A stretch of DNA of 64,000 bases from Pseudoflavonifractor phocaeensis (GTDB lineage Bacteria; Bacillota; Clostridia; Oscillospirales; Oscillospiraceae): NCBI RefSeq assembly GCF_021531815.1, contig NZ_JADYUM010000001.1:186001-250000 (forward strand), in the 5' to 3' direction. How positions within the stretch are numbered: the first letter of the stretch is position 1; the number at the start of each line of letters is the position of its first letter. Below the pieces are notes generated by a model. It saw nothing but the letters and a program-made list of their open reading frames with translations, made no database searches and was not told the DNA's origin. The position numbers and the translations under genes are program-made. Of this stretch, positions 48,120-56,748 are shown one piece after another.

Positions 48120-48494
48120 ATGGGAGCATCTGACAATCTGTCCAGCAACCTGCTCCTGCTGCGCCGGAGCCGCCGGTTGTCACAAGCCAGCTTCGCACAG
48201 GAACTTGGCATCTCCAAATCCACTCTGCAGGAGATCGAACAGGGCCACGGCCCTACACTGGACACACTGGAATGTATTTCCACCCGCCTGTCTATCCCCG
48301 CCTGTGTGCTGATTGCCGACGCTCCTGTCTCCTACCAGGCCAACTTCCTGCTCCGTTTTCTGCACGGGAGCCACTGGCTTCAGGAATGGTCCGATGAGGA
48401 TCTGGAGCTCCTTTGGGGGCTAAGCAGTCAGCTTATGGACCTGCTGCGGAAATACCTCAGGAACCATCCCTCAGCCACTTTTGACAAAAAATAA
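48120..48494 (+). CDS. XRE-family regulator (paralogue of the 30902 gene)
   Basis: A 124-residue regulator with an N-terminal helix-turn-helix (SFAQELGISKSTLQEIEQGH, then PTLDTLECISTRLSIP) and a short helical C-terminus (LLRFLHGSHWLQEWSDEDLELL). It resembles the 119-residue regulator at 30902 throughout. GAAAGGAGG precedes the ATG at 48120. Unlike its paralogue it has no Spo0A_C gene behind it; instead a terminator follows. Three phased Spo0A-box-like sites lie before its -10, so the 31258 product or Spo0A itself may control it (inference). Confidence 0.9.
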   Translation: MGASDNLSSNLLLLRRSRRLSQASFAQELGISKSTLQEIEQGHGPTLDTLECISTRLSIPACVLIADAPVSYQANFLLRFLHGSHWLQEWSDEDLELLWGLSSQLMDLLRKYLRNHPSATFDKK

Positions 48495-48526
48495 CAGGGA
48501 GCAAACCGCTCCCTGTTATTTTTATC
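48486..48526. terminator. Bidirectional terminator between XRE gene and plsX
   Basis: AATAACAGGGAGC pairs with GCTCCCTGTTATT around AAACC, with A- and T-runs outside. Convergent genes end here. Confidence 0.92.
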
Positions 48527-49559
48527 CCTCTGTTTTTGACGGGGCGTCCAGCCGCATGACGTCAACATTCTCCGCAATGCTTTCAATGATCCCGGAGGAC
48601 ACATACTGGCGGGCCTGGCGGATGGCGTTCTTGATGGCGTAGGCGTCAGAAGAACCGTGGGCCTTGATGACAGGCTTGGAGATCCCCACCAAGGCAGTAC
48701 CTCCCACCTCGCTGGAGCTCATCAGTTTCTTCAGCCGCTTCAATCCGCCGGATACCATCACGGCGGCCAGCTTTGTAATCAGATTCTTCTTGAAAATTCC
48801 CTTCAGCTCCCGGACCAGGTAGAGGCCGGTGCCCTCCATGGTTTTCAGGAAGATGTTTCCGGAGTAACCGTCGCACACGATCACGTCCACCGCGCCCTCG
48901 ACAGCCTCCCGCGCCTCCACATTGCCCACAAAATTGATGCGGCCCGCCTCCCCCGCTGCCTTGAGCATGGGGTAAACAGTGGTCTGGAGGCTGGTGCCCT
49001 TGGAGGGTTCCACGCCGATATTCAGCAGCCCCACCTTGGGCTCCGGACGGCCCAGGACATGCTCAGCGTAATAGGACCCCATGTAGGCGAACTGAAGCAG
49101 GTACTCCGGAGGGCACTCGGCGTTGGCGCCGCAGTCGATGAGGACGGCGCCGCCGTTGCCCGTGGGCACCACCGGGGCCAGAGCCGCCCGGCGGATGCCC
49201 CGGATACGCTTGACCACCAGCGTCGCCCCGGACAGCAGGGCGCCGGTGGAACCGGCGGAGACAAAGGCGTCTCCCGCTCCGCTTTTCAGCAGGTTCAGGC
49301 CGATGGTCAGCGAGGAGTCCTTCTTCTCCCGGAACGCGGTGGCCGGATTGTCGCACATCTCCACCACCTCGCTGGCATGGGCGATCTCCACGCCGGCGGG
49401 CAGATCCTTGATGCCGTTATCCTCCAGCACCTTCAAAATTTCCTCTCCGCGGCCCACCAGGGTGATGTCAACACCATACTCCGCGTTGGCCTGGATGGCT
49501 CCCATCACGGGGGCCTGGGGGGCGTTGTCACCGCCCATGGCGTCTACGATGATCTTCAT
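48522..49559 (-). CDS. plsX: Phosphate acyltransferase PlsX
   Basis: Makes acyl-phosphate from acyl-ACP for membrane phospholipid synthesis with PlsY. The 345-residue product starts KIIVDAMGGDNAPQAPVMGA, the family N-terminus, with GAGDAFVSAGSTGALLSG and VVCDGYSGN-like VIVCDGYSGNIFLKTMEG further on. It lies 34 bp after trmFO on the same strand. The usual partners rpmF or fapR are not adjacent upstream and acpP would lie on the far side, but a terminator follows at once, so here plsX ends the dprA-topA-trmFO-plsX run. Confidence 0.96.
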   Translation of the reverse strand: MKIIVDAMGGDNAPQAPVMGAIQANAEYGVDITLVGRGEEILKVLEDNGIKDLPAGVEIAHASEVVEMCDNPATAFREKKDSSLTIGLNLLKSGAGDAFVSAGSTGALLSGATLVVKRIRGIRRAALAPVVPTGNGGAVLIDCGANAECPPEYLLQFAYMGSYYAEHVLGRPEPKVGLLNIGVEPSKGTSLQTTVYPMLKAAGEAGRINFVGNVEAREAVEGAVDVIVCDGYSGNIFLKTMEGTGLYLVRELKGIFKKNLITKLAAVMVSGGLKRLKKLMSSSEVGGTALVGISKPVIKAHGSSDAYAIKNAIRQARQYVSSGIIESIAENVDVMRLDAPSKTEG

Positions 49560-49593
49560 AAGTATCCTTCCTTCCGGTTCCCGTCGCCAAACG

Positions 49594-50898
49594 TTACGTC
49601 AAATCCAATTCCGCAAGCTTCTCCAGGGCCCGCCTGGAGATCTCGGCGTTCTTATTTCTCTTTCCCTTGACCCGGTAGCCCAACTGGGGGATCAGGCCGA
49701 AATTCACATTCATCGGTTGAAAGTTTACCACACTTTGGTCGCTGATGTAAAGGGCCATGGCCCCCATGGCGGTCTCCCGGGGGAAATCGATGGGGGGCTT
49801 CCCCTCCAGGCGGCGGGCCAGTTCCAAGGCGGTGAGGCAGCCCGAGGCGGTGGACTCCACATAGCCCTCCACACCGGTGATCTGCCCGGCGAACATGAGA
49901 CGCTCCTGTCCCCGGACCCGGTAGTAGCGGTCCAGCAGACGGGGGGAATCCAGGAAGGTGTTCCGGTGCATCACCCCGTAGCGCACATACTCGGCGTTTT
50001 TCAGGGCGGGGATCATGGAGAACACCCGCTTCTGCTCAGGCCAGCGCAGGTGGGTCTGGAAGCCCACGATGTTGTAGATGGAACCCTGGGCGTTGTCCTT
50101 CCGGAGCTGCACCACGGCAAAGGGCTCCTTCCCCGTCTTGGGGTCCTTCAGGCCCACCGGCTTCAGGGGGCCGTAGCACAGGGTGTCCCGGCCCCGGCGG
50201 GCCATGACCTCCACGGGCATACAGCCCTCAAAGACTCCGGCGTCCTCAAAGCCGTGGACCTCCGCCTCCTGGGCGGTGGTCAGCGCCTCCCAGAAGGCCT
50301 GGTACTCCTCCTCGGTCAAGGGGCAGTTGATATAGTCCGGGGTACCCCGGTCATACCGGGAGGCAAACCAGGCGCTGTCCATATCGATGCTCTCGAAGGT
50401 GACCAAGGGGGCTGCCGCGTCAAAAAAGTTCAGGTACCTGCTGTCGGGAAACAGGCCGGAAATGGCCTCCGACAGGGCCTCGGAGGTCAGGGGGCCGGTG
50501 GCGAAGATCACATTTCCCTCGGAAGGGATCTGGGTGACCTCCCCCTCCACCACGGTGATGTTGGGGTGGCTGCGGATCTTTTCGGTGATGGCGGCGGCAA
50601 AGGCGTAGCGGTCCACCGCCAGAGCTCCCCCCGCCTCCACCCGGTGGGCGTCGGCGCAGGCCATAATGAGGGAGTTACAGCGGCGCAACTCCTCCTTCAG
50701 CAGGCCCACCGCGTTTTCCAACTGGTCGGAGCGCAGGGAGTTGGAACACACCAGCTCCCCAAAATACTCGCTGTGGTGGGCGGGGGACATTTTCTGGGGC
50801 TTCATCTCCCGCAGCTCCACAGGGATGCCCCGCTGGGCCAGCTGCCAGGCGGCCTCACTGCCCGCCAGACCGGCACCGATCACAATCACAGGTTCCAT
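49594..50898 (-). CDS. trmFO: tRNA (uracil-5-)-methyltransferase TrmFO, folate/FAD-dependent
   Basis: Methylates U54 of tRNA with methylenetetrahydrofolate and FAD. The 434-residue product has the N-terminal FAD motif VIVIGAGLAGSEAAWQLAQRG, the catalytic-Cys segment ELVCSNSLRSD, and FAGQITGVEGYVESTASG near residue 335. It follows topA on the same strand, a classic Firmicute order (dprA-topA-trmFO). The ATG follows AGGAGG. Two palindromes lie in the 64-bp gap before it. Confidence 0.96.
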   Translation of the reverse strand: MEPVIVIGAGLAGSEAAWQLAQRGIPVELREMKPQKMSPAHHSEYFGELVCSNSLRSDQLENAVGLLKEELRRCNSLIMACADAHRVEAGGALAVDRYAFAAAITEKIRSHPNITVVEGEVTQIPSEGNVIFATGPLTSEALSEAISGLFPDSRYLNFFDAAAPLVTFESIDMDSAWFASRYDRGTPDYINCPLTEEEYQAFWEALTTAQEAEVHGFEDAGVFEGCMPVEVMARRGRDTLCYGPLKPVGLKDPKTGKEPFAVVQLRKDNAQGSIYNIVGFQTHLRWPEQKRVFSMIPALKNAEYVRYGVMHRNTFLDSPRLLDRYYRVRGQERLMFAGQITGVEGYVESTASGCLTALELARRLEGKPPIDFPRETAMGAMALYISDQSVVNFQPMNVNFGLIPQLGYRVKGKRNKNAEISRRALEKLAELDLT

Positions 50899-50914
50899 GG
50901 GTTCCTCCTATCTC

Positions 50915-50960
50915 AGCCCTCCCCTGAGGGAAGGCTCTTTACAACCGCCCCTAGGGGCGG
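50915..50960. repeat. Two adjacent palindromes between topA and trmFO
   Basis: AGCCCTCCCCTGAGGGAAGGCT (50915-50936, imperfect; the arms are AGCC and GGCT with CCCT/AGGG inside) and CCGCCCCTAGGGGCGG (50945-50960, perfect). Neither has a T-tail, so they are more like dispersed repeat or mRNA-processing elements than terminators. REP-type families of this kind occur in related gut genomes, from memory. Confidence 0.5.
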
Positions 50961-50962
50961 CG

Positions 50963-53323
50963 TTACGCCTCTGCTTTTTTCTTGGTGGCTGTGGATCTTT
51001 TGGCCGCAGGTTTTTGGGCGGCGGCAGTTTTCTTGGCCGCTGTGGATTTCTTCGCGGCCGTTGTCTTTTTCACGGATGTCTTCTTTTCCGCCGCGGGTTT
51101 TTTCGCCGCCGTTTTCTTGGCGGGCTTCTCCTCCGCCGGGGCCGCCTCTCCCACCTCTCCGGCGGCAGCGGCAGGCTTCTTCTGCCAGCCTCCCCGCTTC
51201 TCCTCGGGGGTGAAGTTGGAGCAGGCCTCGTTGATGCAGAAGGGTTTCTTCGCCCCCCGGCCCGCTTTCTTAAACATGGTCTGGCCGCAGACAGGACAGT
51301 TGTCCTTCACCGGCACGTCCCAGGTCATGAAGTCGCACTTCTTGCTCTCGTCCTTGCTGGTCAGCCGCTCGCAGCAGTAATAGGTGTACTGCTTCCCCGT
51401 CTTTTTGCTCTTGCCCGTGCGTTTCAGGAGCCGCCCGCCGCACTTGGGGCACTTGCCGGGCATCTCCACCACCAGCGGCATGGTAAAGTCGCACTCGGGC
51501 CAGCCGGGGCAGGCCAGGAACCGGCCGAAGCGGCCGGACTTGATGACCAGATTCCGTCCGCACTGGGGACAGACCTCCTCAGACACCTCGTCGGGGACCT
51601 TGATGCGCTCCCCGTCCAGCTCCTGCTCCGCCTTTTTCAGCTCCGCGTCAAAATCTCCGTAAAACTGGGACAGCACCTTTTTCCAGTCGGCGCTTCCCTC
51701 CTCCACCCGGTCCAGCTGTTCCTCCATCTGGGCGGTGAAGGTGGGGTCCACAATGTCCTGGAACTTATCCTTCATCAGGCTAGTGACCACCTCCCCCAGG
51801 GGAGTGGGACGCAGGGCCTTGCCCTCCTTCACCACATACTCCCGGTTCAGGATGGTGGTGATGGTGGGGGCGTAAGTGGAGGGACGGCCGATGCCTTTCT
51901 CCTCCAGGGCACGGATCAGGCTGGCCTCGGAGTACCGGGCGGGGGGCTGGGTGAAGTGCTGGTCCTTTTTCAGGCCCCGGCGTTCCAGGAGCTCCCCCTC
52001 CTTCAGGTCAGGCAGGGGGGACTGGCGTTCCTCGTCCTCCTCGTCCTTTCCCTCCTCGTACACGGCGGTAAAGCCGGAGAACTTCAGGGAGGAGTGGCTG
52101 GCCCGGAAGGTATAGCCGCTGTTCTCCACCTCAATGGACAGGCTGTCGTAAACAGCGTTGGCCATCTGGCAGGACAGGAAGCGGCTCCAGATCAGCTTAT
52201 ACAGCTTGTACTGCTCGGCCGTCAGGTCTTTCTTGATCTCATCGGGAACCAGATTCACATCGGAAGGCCGGATGGCTTCGTGGGCGTCCTGGGCGTTGCC
52301 CTTGGTCTTGAAATGACGGGTCTGGGGGGGATAGTATTCCTTGCCGTACCGCGTCTCAATGAAGCCCTTGGCGGCGGCCAGCGCCTCCTCGGACAGGCGC
52401 AGGGAGTCGGTACGCATGTAGGTGATAAGACCCACGGTGCCCTCGCCGGAGATGTCCACGCCCTCATACAGCTGCTGGGCGATGGACATGGTGCGGGCGG
52501 GGGTCATGTTCAGCTTCCGGCTGGCCTCCTGCTGGAGGGTGGAGGTGGTGAAGGGGGGCGCGGGGGTGCGGTTCTTCTCCTGCCGCTTCACCTTGGTGAC
52601 GGAGAAGATCCCCTTCTCCACGGCGGCGATGACCGCGTCGGCCTCCGCCCCGCTGGACAGCTCCATCTTCTTGTCCCGGCCATAGAACTGGGCCTTGAAG
52701 GTCCCGGCGTTGGGGGCTACCCGGCCCAGGTCCGCCTCGATGGTCCAGTACTCCTGGGGCTGGAAGGCGCGGATCTCCTCCTCACGCTCCACCACCAGGC
52801 GGGTGGCCACCGACTGGACCCGTCCGGCGGACAGGCCCCGGCGGATCTTCCGCCACAGCAGGGGAGACAGCTGGTAGCCCACGATCCGGTCCAGGATGCG
52901 GCGGGCCTGCTGGGCGTCCACCAGGTTCTGGTCAATGGCCCGGGGGGCGGCAATGGACTGGTTGACCACATTTTTGGTGATCTCGTTGAAGGTGACCCGG
53001 TAGGTTTTATCATCCGGGATATTCAGCAGCTCCTTCAAATGCCAGGAAATGGCTTCTCCTTCCCGGTCAGGGTCGGTGGCCAGATAGACTTTTCCGCTTT
53101 TCTTGGCCGCCTTCTTCAGGTCGCTGATCACGTCCTCCTTGCCCTTGATGGGCTGGTAGTCCGGGACGAACCCGTGTTCAATATCCACGCCGATCTTGCT
53201 CTTGGGCAGGTCTCGGACGTGTCCCATGGACGCTTTCACCTCATACCCCGGTCCCAGGTACTTCCCGATGGTTTTGGCTTTGGACGGGGACTCCACGATC
53301 ACCAGATCAGTTTTTGATGCCAT
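50963..53323 (-). CDS. topA: DNA topoisomerase I
   Basis: Relaxes negative supercoils; 786 residues. The Toprim domain begins DLVIVESPSKAKTIGKYLG with DPDREGEAISWHL for Mg; the active-site Tyr lies in VGLITYMRTDSLRLS. Three zinc-ribbon Cys clusters (CPQCGRNLV, CPKCGGRLL, CPVCGQTMF) follow. The last 75 residues are an Ala-Lys-Pro tail with repeated KKTAAKK/AKKSTAAKK units, similar to histone H1 or to actinobacterial TopA tails. The ATG at 53323 follows GGAGG; an ATG 18 codons earlier lacks a site. dprA lies 104 bp upstream. Confidence 0.96.
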   Translation of the reverse strand: MASKTDLVIVESPSKAKTIGKYLGPGYEVKASMGHVRDLPKSKIGVDIEHGFVPDYQPIKGKEDVISDLKKAAKKSGKVYLATDPDREGEAISWHLKELLNIPDDKTYRVTFNEITKNVVNQSIAAPRAIDQNLVDAQQARRILDRIVGYQLSPLLWRKIRRGLSAGRVQSVATRLVVEREEEIRAFQPQEYWTIEADLGRVAPNAGTFKAQFYGRDKKMELSSGAEADAVIAAVEKGIFSVTKVKRQEKNRTPAPPFTTSTLQQEASRKLNMTPARTMSIAQQLYEGVDISGEGTVGLITYMRTDSLRLSEEALAAAKGFIETRYGKEYYPPQTRHFKTKGNAQDAHEAIRPSDVNLVPDEIKKDLTAEQYKLYKLIWSRFLSCQMANAVYDSLSIEVENSGYTFRASHSSLKFSGFTAVYEEGKDEEDEERQSPLPDLKEGELLERRGLKKDQHFTQPPARYSEASLIRALEEKGIGRPSTYAPTITTILNREYVVKEGKALRPTPLGEVVTSLMKDKFQDIVDPTFTAQMEEQLDRVEEGSADWKKVLSQFYGDFDAELKKAEQELDGERIKVPDEVSEEVCPQCGRNLVIKSGRFGRFLACPGWPECDFTMPLVVEMPGKCPKCGGRLLKRTGKSKKTGKQYTYYCCERLTSKDESKKCDFMTWDVPVKDNCPVCGQTMFKKAGRGAKKPFCINEACSNFTPEEKRGGWQKKPAAAAGEVGEAAPAEEKPAKKTAAKKPAAEKKTSVKKTTAAKKSTAAKKTAAAQKPAAKRSTATKKKAEA

Positions 53324-53427
53324 TCTGCGATGACCTCCGATTTCAAGTATCAAAAGCGGCACAGCCGCGAAAATCAAATTTTAAACATGCAAGACCAGAA
53401 GCACTGTTCCGTTTCCGGTCCCGCCGT

Positions 53428-54663
53428 TCACTCCTCCAGCTCCACCAGAGCGGAAAAGCGCCGGCCCGGGCGCTCCTCCACGGCTCCCTGGATCTGGAGC
53501 ATAGTCAGGGCGGACAACACCCGTTTGGCGGGGATCTGCGTCAGGTCCACCAGTTGGTCGGCGGAGCGCTCCCCCGCGCCCAGAGCGGCCAGCAGGGCCA
53601 GCTCATCGTCAGTAAACCGGTCCTTTTGCTCCCCCCGCGGCACAAGCTCCCGGGCGGGACCGGCAGCCTGCGCCGTCTCCTGCTTCTGTTCCAAACCGGG
53701 AGCCGGCCGTTCCTCCCGCTGCCGGTCCAGATCCTCCAGCCGCGCCCGGGCCGCCTCCGGCGTCAGGGGGGCGGAACGTTTCAGTTTTTCCGGAAAGCGG
53801 TCCCAGTATTCCTCCAAAATGTCCCGGCCGCAGGTGACCAGCTTGGCGCCCCGCTGGATGAGCAGGTTTGTCCCCTCGCTCATAGGGGCGTCCAAGGCTC
53901 CAGGGACAGCGAACAGGTCCCGGTCCTGATCCAAAGCGTGCTTGGCCGAGTCCATGGTGCCGCCGAAGGGGCGGCACTCCACCGCCAGCAGGCCCAGGCA
54001 AAGGCCGGTGAGGATGCGGTTGCGCTGGAGATAGTGGCTGCCGAGGTTCAAGGTGCCGGGTGGATACTCGGTGACCAGAGCCCCCGCCGCCGCCACATCC
54101 TCGTAGAGATAGCGGCTCTCCCTCGGGTAGGGCACATCCACGCCGCCGGCCAGGACGGAGACCACCGGACCGCCCGCCTTCAGCGCGCCCCGAATGGCGC
54201 AGGTGTCCAGCCCTTGGGCCACACCGGACACCACCAAAGCTCCCCCGGAGGCCAGCTCCAGCCCAAACCGCTCCGCCCACTTTTTCCCGTAAGGCGTGGG
54301 CTCCCGGGCGCCCACCACGCCGATGGCCGCTTCCTCATCAAAGTGGAAGGTCCTGCCCCGGAGATACAGCACCATGGGCGGATCGGCCAGCGCCCGCAGC
54401 CGCTGGGGATAATCAGCGTCCTGAAAGGTCATGATCCGCAGGCCCAGCCGCTCACAGTCCCCCAAAATTTTCTCCGCCTGGTCCAGGCTCTTGTCCGCCA
54501 GGGCCCGGCGCTGGGAGGGCCAGAGGGGCAGAGGTTCATACTCCTCTTGGCCGGCATAGTAGGCCCGCTCCGGCGTAACAAAGTAGTCCAGCACCGTCAA
54601 GGCCCCCGCCGGACCCAGTCCCTTCCGGCTGGCCAGCCAGATCCAATACTTTAAGGCCGACAC
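53428..54663 (-). CDS. dprA: DNA-processing protein DprA
   Basis: Loads RecA on incoming single-stranded DNA in transformation and may act in recombination. The 411-residue product has an N-terminal helical (SAM-like) part, the Rossmann core with IGVVGAREPTPYGKKW, GALVVSGVAQGLDTCAI and VVSVLAGGVDVPYP, and a C-terminal winged helix (about 350-405). A Gln/Glu/Ala-rich linker joins them. The start is GTG at 54663 with AGAGGAGG upstream. It heads the dprA-topA-trmFO-plsX group; a comM-like ATPase often found upstream is replaced here by a divergent MFS gene. Confidence 0.94.
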   Translation of the reverse strand: MSALKYWIWLASRKGLGPAGALTVLDYFVTPERAYYAGQEEYEPLPLWPSQRRALADKSLDQAEKILGDCERLGLRIMTFQDADYPQRLRALADPPMVLYLRGRTFHFDEEAAIGVVGAREPTPYGKKWAERFGLELASGGALVVSGVAQGLDTCAIRGALKAGGPVVSVLAGGVDVPYPRESRYLYEDVAAAGALVTEYPPGTLNLGSHYLQRNRILTGLCLGLLAVECRPFGGTMDSAKHALDQDRDLFAVPGALDAPMSEGTNLLIQRGAKLVTCGRDILEEYWDRFPEKLKRSAPLTPEAARARLEDLDRQREERPAPGLEQKQETAQAAGPARELVPRGEQKDRFTDDELALLAALGAGERSADQLVDLTQIPAKRVLSALTMLQIQGAVEERPGRRFSALVELEE

Positions 54664-54692
54664 CGCTTCCCCTCCTCTCCGAAAATTTCTCC

Positions 54693-54721
54693 TTTACAAA
54701 ACTCCCGTTCCACGCTATTGT
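54693..54721 (+). promoter_or_regulatory. Candidate promoter of the MFS gene
   Basis: TTTACA (54693-54698) and TATTGT (54716-54721) with 17 bp spacing, 30 bp before the ATG. Confidence 0.5.
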
Positions 54722-54751
54722 GTTATGTGTTATAGAAAGGGAGGCGTCTCT

Positions 54752-55990
54752 ATGAAGCGTCCGCACTACGCCTGGCTGGTCTGTGCCGGCGGGACCATCC
54801 TGCTCTTTGCCACCGTCGGCCTGGGCGCCAATGTGTTCTCCGTGTTCCAGCCCTATCTTCTGGAATACGGACAGCTCACCAACACCCAGGGCTCCTGGAT
54901 CGTCACCGTCCGCAGCTTCTTCATCCTGCTGGGAATGCTCACCGCAAACCAGCTGATCGGCCGTTTGGGCCTGCGCCGGACCGGAGTCTGCGCGCTGCTC
55001 CTGTTGGCCCTGTCCAGCTTTTTGTTCGGCGCGGTCCGGCAGTTTCCTCTGTACTGCGCCGCCTCCGCCCTGATCGGCCTGGCTTACAGCTGGGGCGGCA
55101 TGATCCCCGCCTCCCTGCTGGTGGACCGCTGGTTTCAAAGCCGCCAGACCCTGGCCCTGGGCATCATCGCCGCCGGCACCGGACTGGCCACCATTCTGGT
55201 CCCCATCCCCCTGAACCGCCTGATCCAAACTTGGGGGCTACGGGCCGGATTCTGGTGCGAAGGGGCCTTCGTGCTGCTGGACGCTCTGGCATTCTGCCTA
55301 CTGGTCCGGGATTGCCCTGCCCAGAAAGGGCTGGTTCCCTACCGCTCTGGCGGGGAAAAAGGAGTTTCCCCTCTGCCCCATCCCGCGCCTGCCAAAGCTA
55401 CCGGGCTCCACCGCGGTCTGGTCCTGGCCACCGCCTTTCTGGTGGGCGCCTCCACCAGCCTGGGCATCACCAATTTCGGCGTGCTCTACACCGCCGCGGG
55501 TTATCCCTCCGGGGTGGTGGCCCAGCTGATCTCCTGCATGGGCCTGTGCCTCATGGTGGGCAAGATCCTCTACGGCCAGGTGGTGGACCACCTGGGGGGA
55601 CGCCGCTCCAACTATCTGCTCTATCTCCTGGTCTTCACCGGTTATCTGCTGTGCTGCATGGCCGACACTGGCAGCGTGCCGCTGGCCTTCGCCGCCATGG
55701 TCCTGGCCGGACTGGGCCTGCCCGTCAGCGCCGTCTCGCCCCCCGTCTGGGCCAAGGACCTGTGGGGGGACCGGGACTACGCCCGGGGGCTGAAATGGGT
55801 CCAGACCGTCTATGCCCTGGGCATCCTTCTGGTGGGACCTGTCCCGGGCATGCTGGCTGACGCCTCCGGCAGCTATGTCCCGGTATACCGGCTGTTCCTG
55901 GCCATGCTGGTCCTCTCCCTGTTCCTGCTGGCCTGGGCCTACGAGACCACTAAGGCGGGAGAAAAGCCCTCCCCGGCCGTCCGAGCTTAA
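54752..55990 (+). CDS. Major facilitator superfamily transporter (oxalate/formate-antiporter-like group)
   Basis: A 412-residue carrier with 12 hydrophobic segments. HYAWLVCAGGTILLFATVGLG at the start (shown in part) and the loop QLIGRLGLRRTGV between segments 2 and 3 are MFS marks; the second half repeats it as QVVDHLGGRRSNYLL. Overall pattern is like the monocarboxylate or OFA branch, but the substrate is not readable. The ATG at 54752 follows GGGAGG. It is divergent from dprA and its stop overlaps the convergent RNA methyltransferase stop by 4 bp. Confidence 0.88.
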   Translation: MKRPHYAWLVCAGGTILLFATVGLGANVFSVFQPYLLEYGQLTNTQGSWIVTVRSFFILLGMLTANQLIGRLGLRRTGVCALLLLALSSFLFGAVRQFPLYCAASALIGLAYSWGGMIPASLLVDRWFQSRQTLALGIIAAGTGLATILVPIPLNRLIQTWGLRAGFWCEGAFVLLDALAFCLLVRDCPAQKGLVPYRSGGEKGVSPLPHPAPAKATGLHRGLVLATAFLVGASTSLGITNFGVLYTAAGYPSGVVAQLISCMGLCLMVGKILYGQVVDHLGGRRSNYLLYLLVFTGYLLCCMADTGSVPLAFAAMVLAGLGLPVSAVSPPVWAKDLWGDRDYARGLKWVQTVYALGILLVGPVPGMLADASGSYVPVYRLFLAMLVLSLFLLAWAYETTKAGEKPSPAVRA

Positions 55991-56748
55991 CGGCCCATCT
56001 CCCAAAGGACGATGGCCGCGGCGGCGGCGGCGTTCAGCGACTCACACCGCTCCCGCATGGGGATCTTCAAGGTCTTTTGGCTCAGCTCCAGAAGCTTCCG
56101 GGAGATCCCCTTTCCCTCGCTCCCGATCACCACGGCGGACCGGCTCAGGTCCGCCGTTTTTATGTCTACTGTATCCTCCCGCAGAGCGGTGGCATAGAGC
56201 GGCAGTCCCGCCTTCTCCAGGAGTTGAGGCAAGACGGAAACCGTGGTTTCGTACACCGGCAGGCGGAAGCAGGCTCCCATGGTGGCCCGGACCGTTTTGG
56301 GGTTCCAGGGGTCGGCGCAGCCGTTGACCAGCATCAGGCCGTCCGCCCCCAAGGCGTCGGCGGTGCGCCAGATGGTACCCACGTTGCCCGGGTCCTGGAG
56401 GCCGTCCAGCACCAGGCAGCGCTTCCCCTCCCACCGGTCCGGAGGCGCTATATCGGGCATCCGGCACAGGAACAGGGCGCCCTGGGGGCTCTCCATCGGG
56501 GAGATGGAGGCCATCACGTCACCGGGCACCTCCACCAGACGGATGCTCTCCGGCATAGGGGGCAAGGCCGTCCCCTCCGTCACCACCACCGTGGTCAGCG
56601 GGGCTTCCCAGCGCAGGGCCTCCTCCAGCAGCTTGACGCCGTCGCCCAGAAACAGTCCCTGCTCCCGGCGGACGGAGCGGCTGGAGGCCAGCTTTCGGAT
56701 CTGGGTCATCAAGGGGTTCTTCCGGCTGGTGATACGCTCTGAGGTCAC
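55987..56748 (-). CDS. TrmH/SpoU-family RNA 2'-O-ribose methyltransferase
   Basis: A 253-residue SPOUT methyltransferase. The N-terminal substrate-binding domain begins ITSRKNPLMTQIRKL as in 23S rRNA enzymes of the RlmB/TsnR type. Motif 1 is LDGLQDPGNVGTIWRTADALG, motif 2 VVIGSEGKGIS, motif 3 IPMRERCESLNAAAAAAIVLWE, the knot that binds AdoMet. The target base is not readable. The start overlaps the ktrA stop by 4 bp, so it is translated with the K+ uptake genes, an odd but stable-looking association. Confidence 0.92.
   Translation of the reverse strand: MTSERITSRKNPLMTQIRKLASSRSVRREQGLFLGDGVKLLEEALRWEAPLTTVVVTEGTALPPMPESIRLVEVPGDVMASISPMESPQGALFLCRMPDIAPPDRWEGKRCLVLDGLQDPGNVGTIWRTADALGADGLMLVNGCADPWNPKTVRATMGACFRLPVYETTVSVLPQLLEKAGLPLYATALREDTVDIKTADLSRSAVVIGSEGKGISRKLLELSQKTLKIPMRERCESLNAAAAAAIVLWEMGR

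Noticed and set aside
50945-50960. Terminator after topA
   Set aside because: The palindrome lacks a T-tail and topA-trmFO is usually one transcript.
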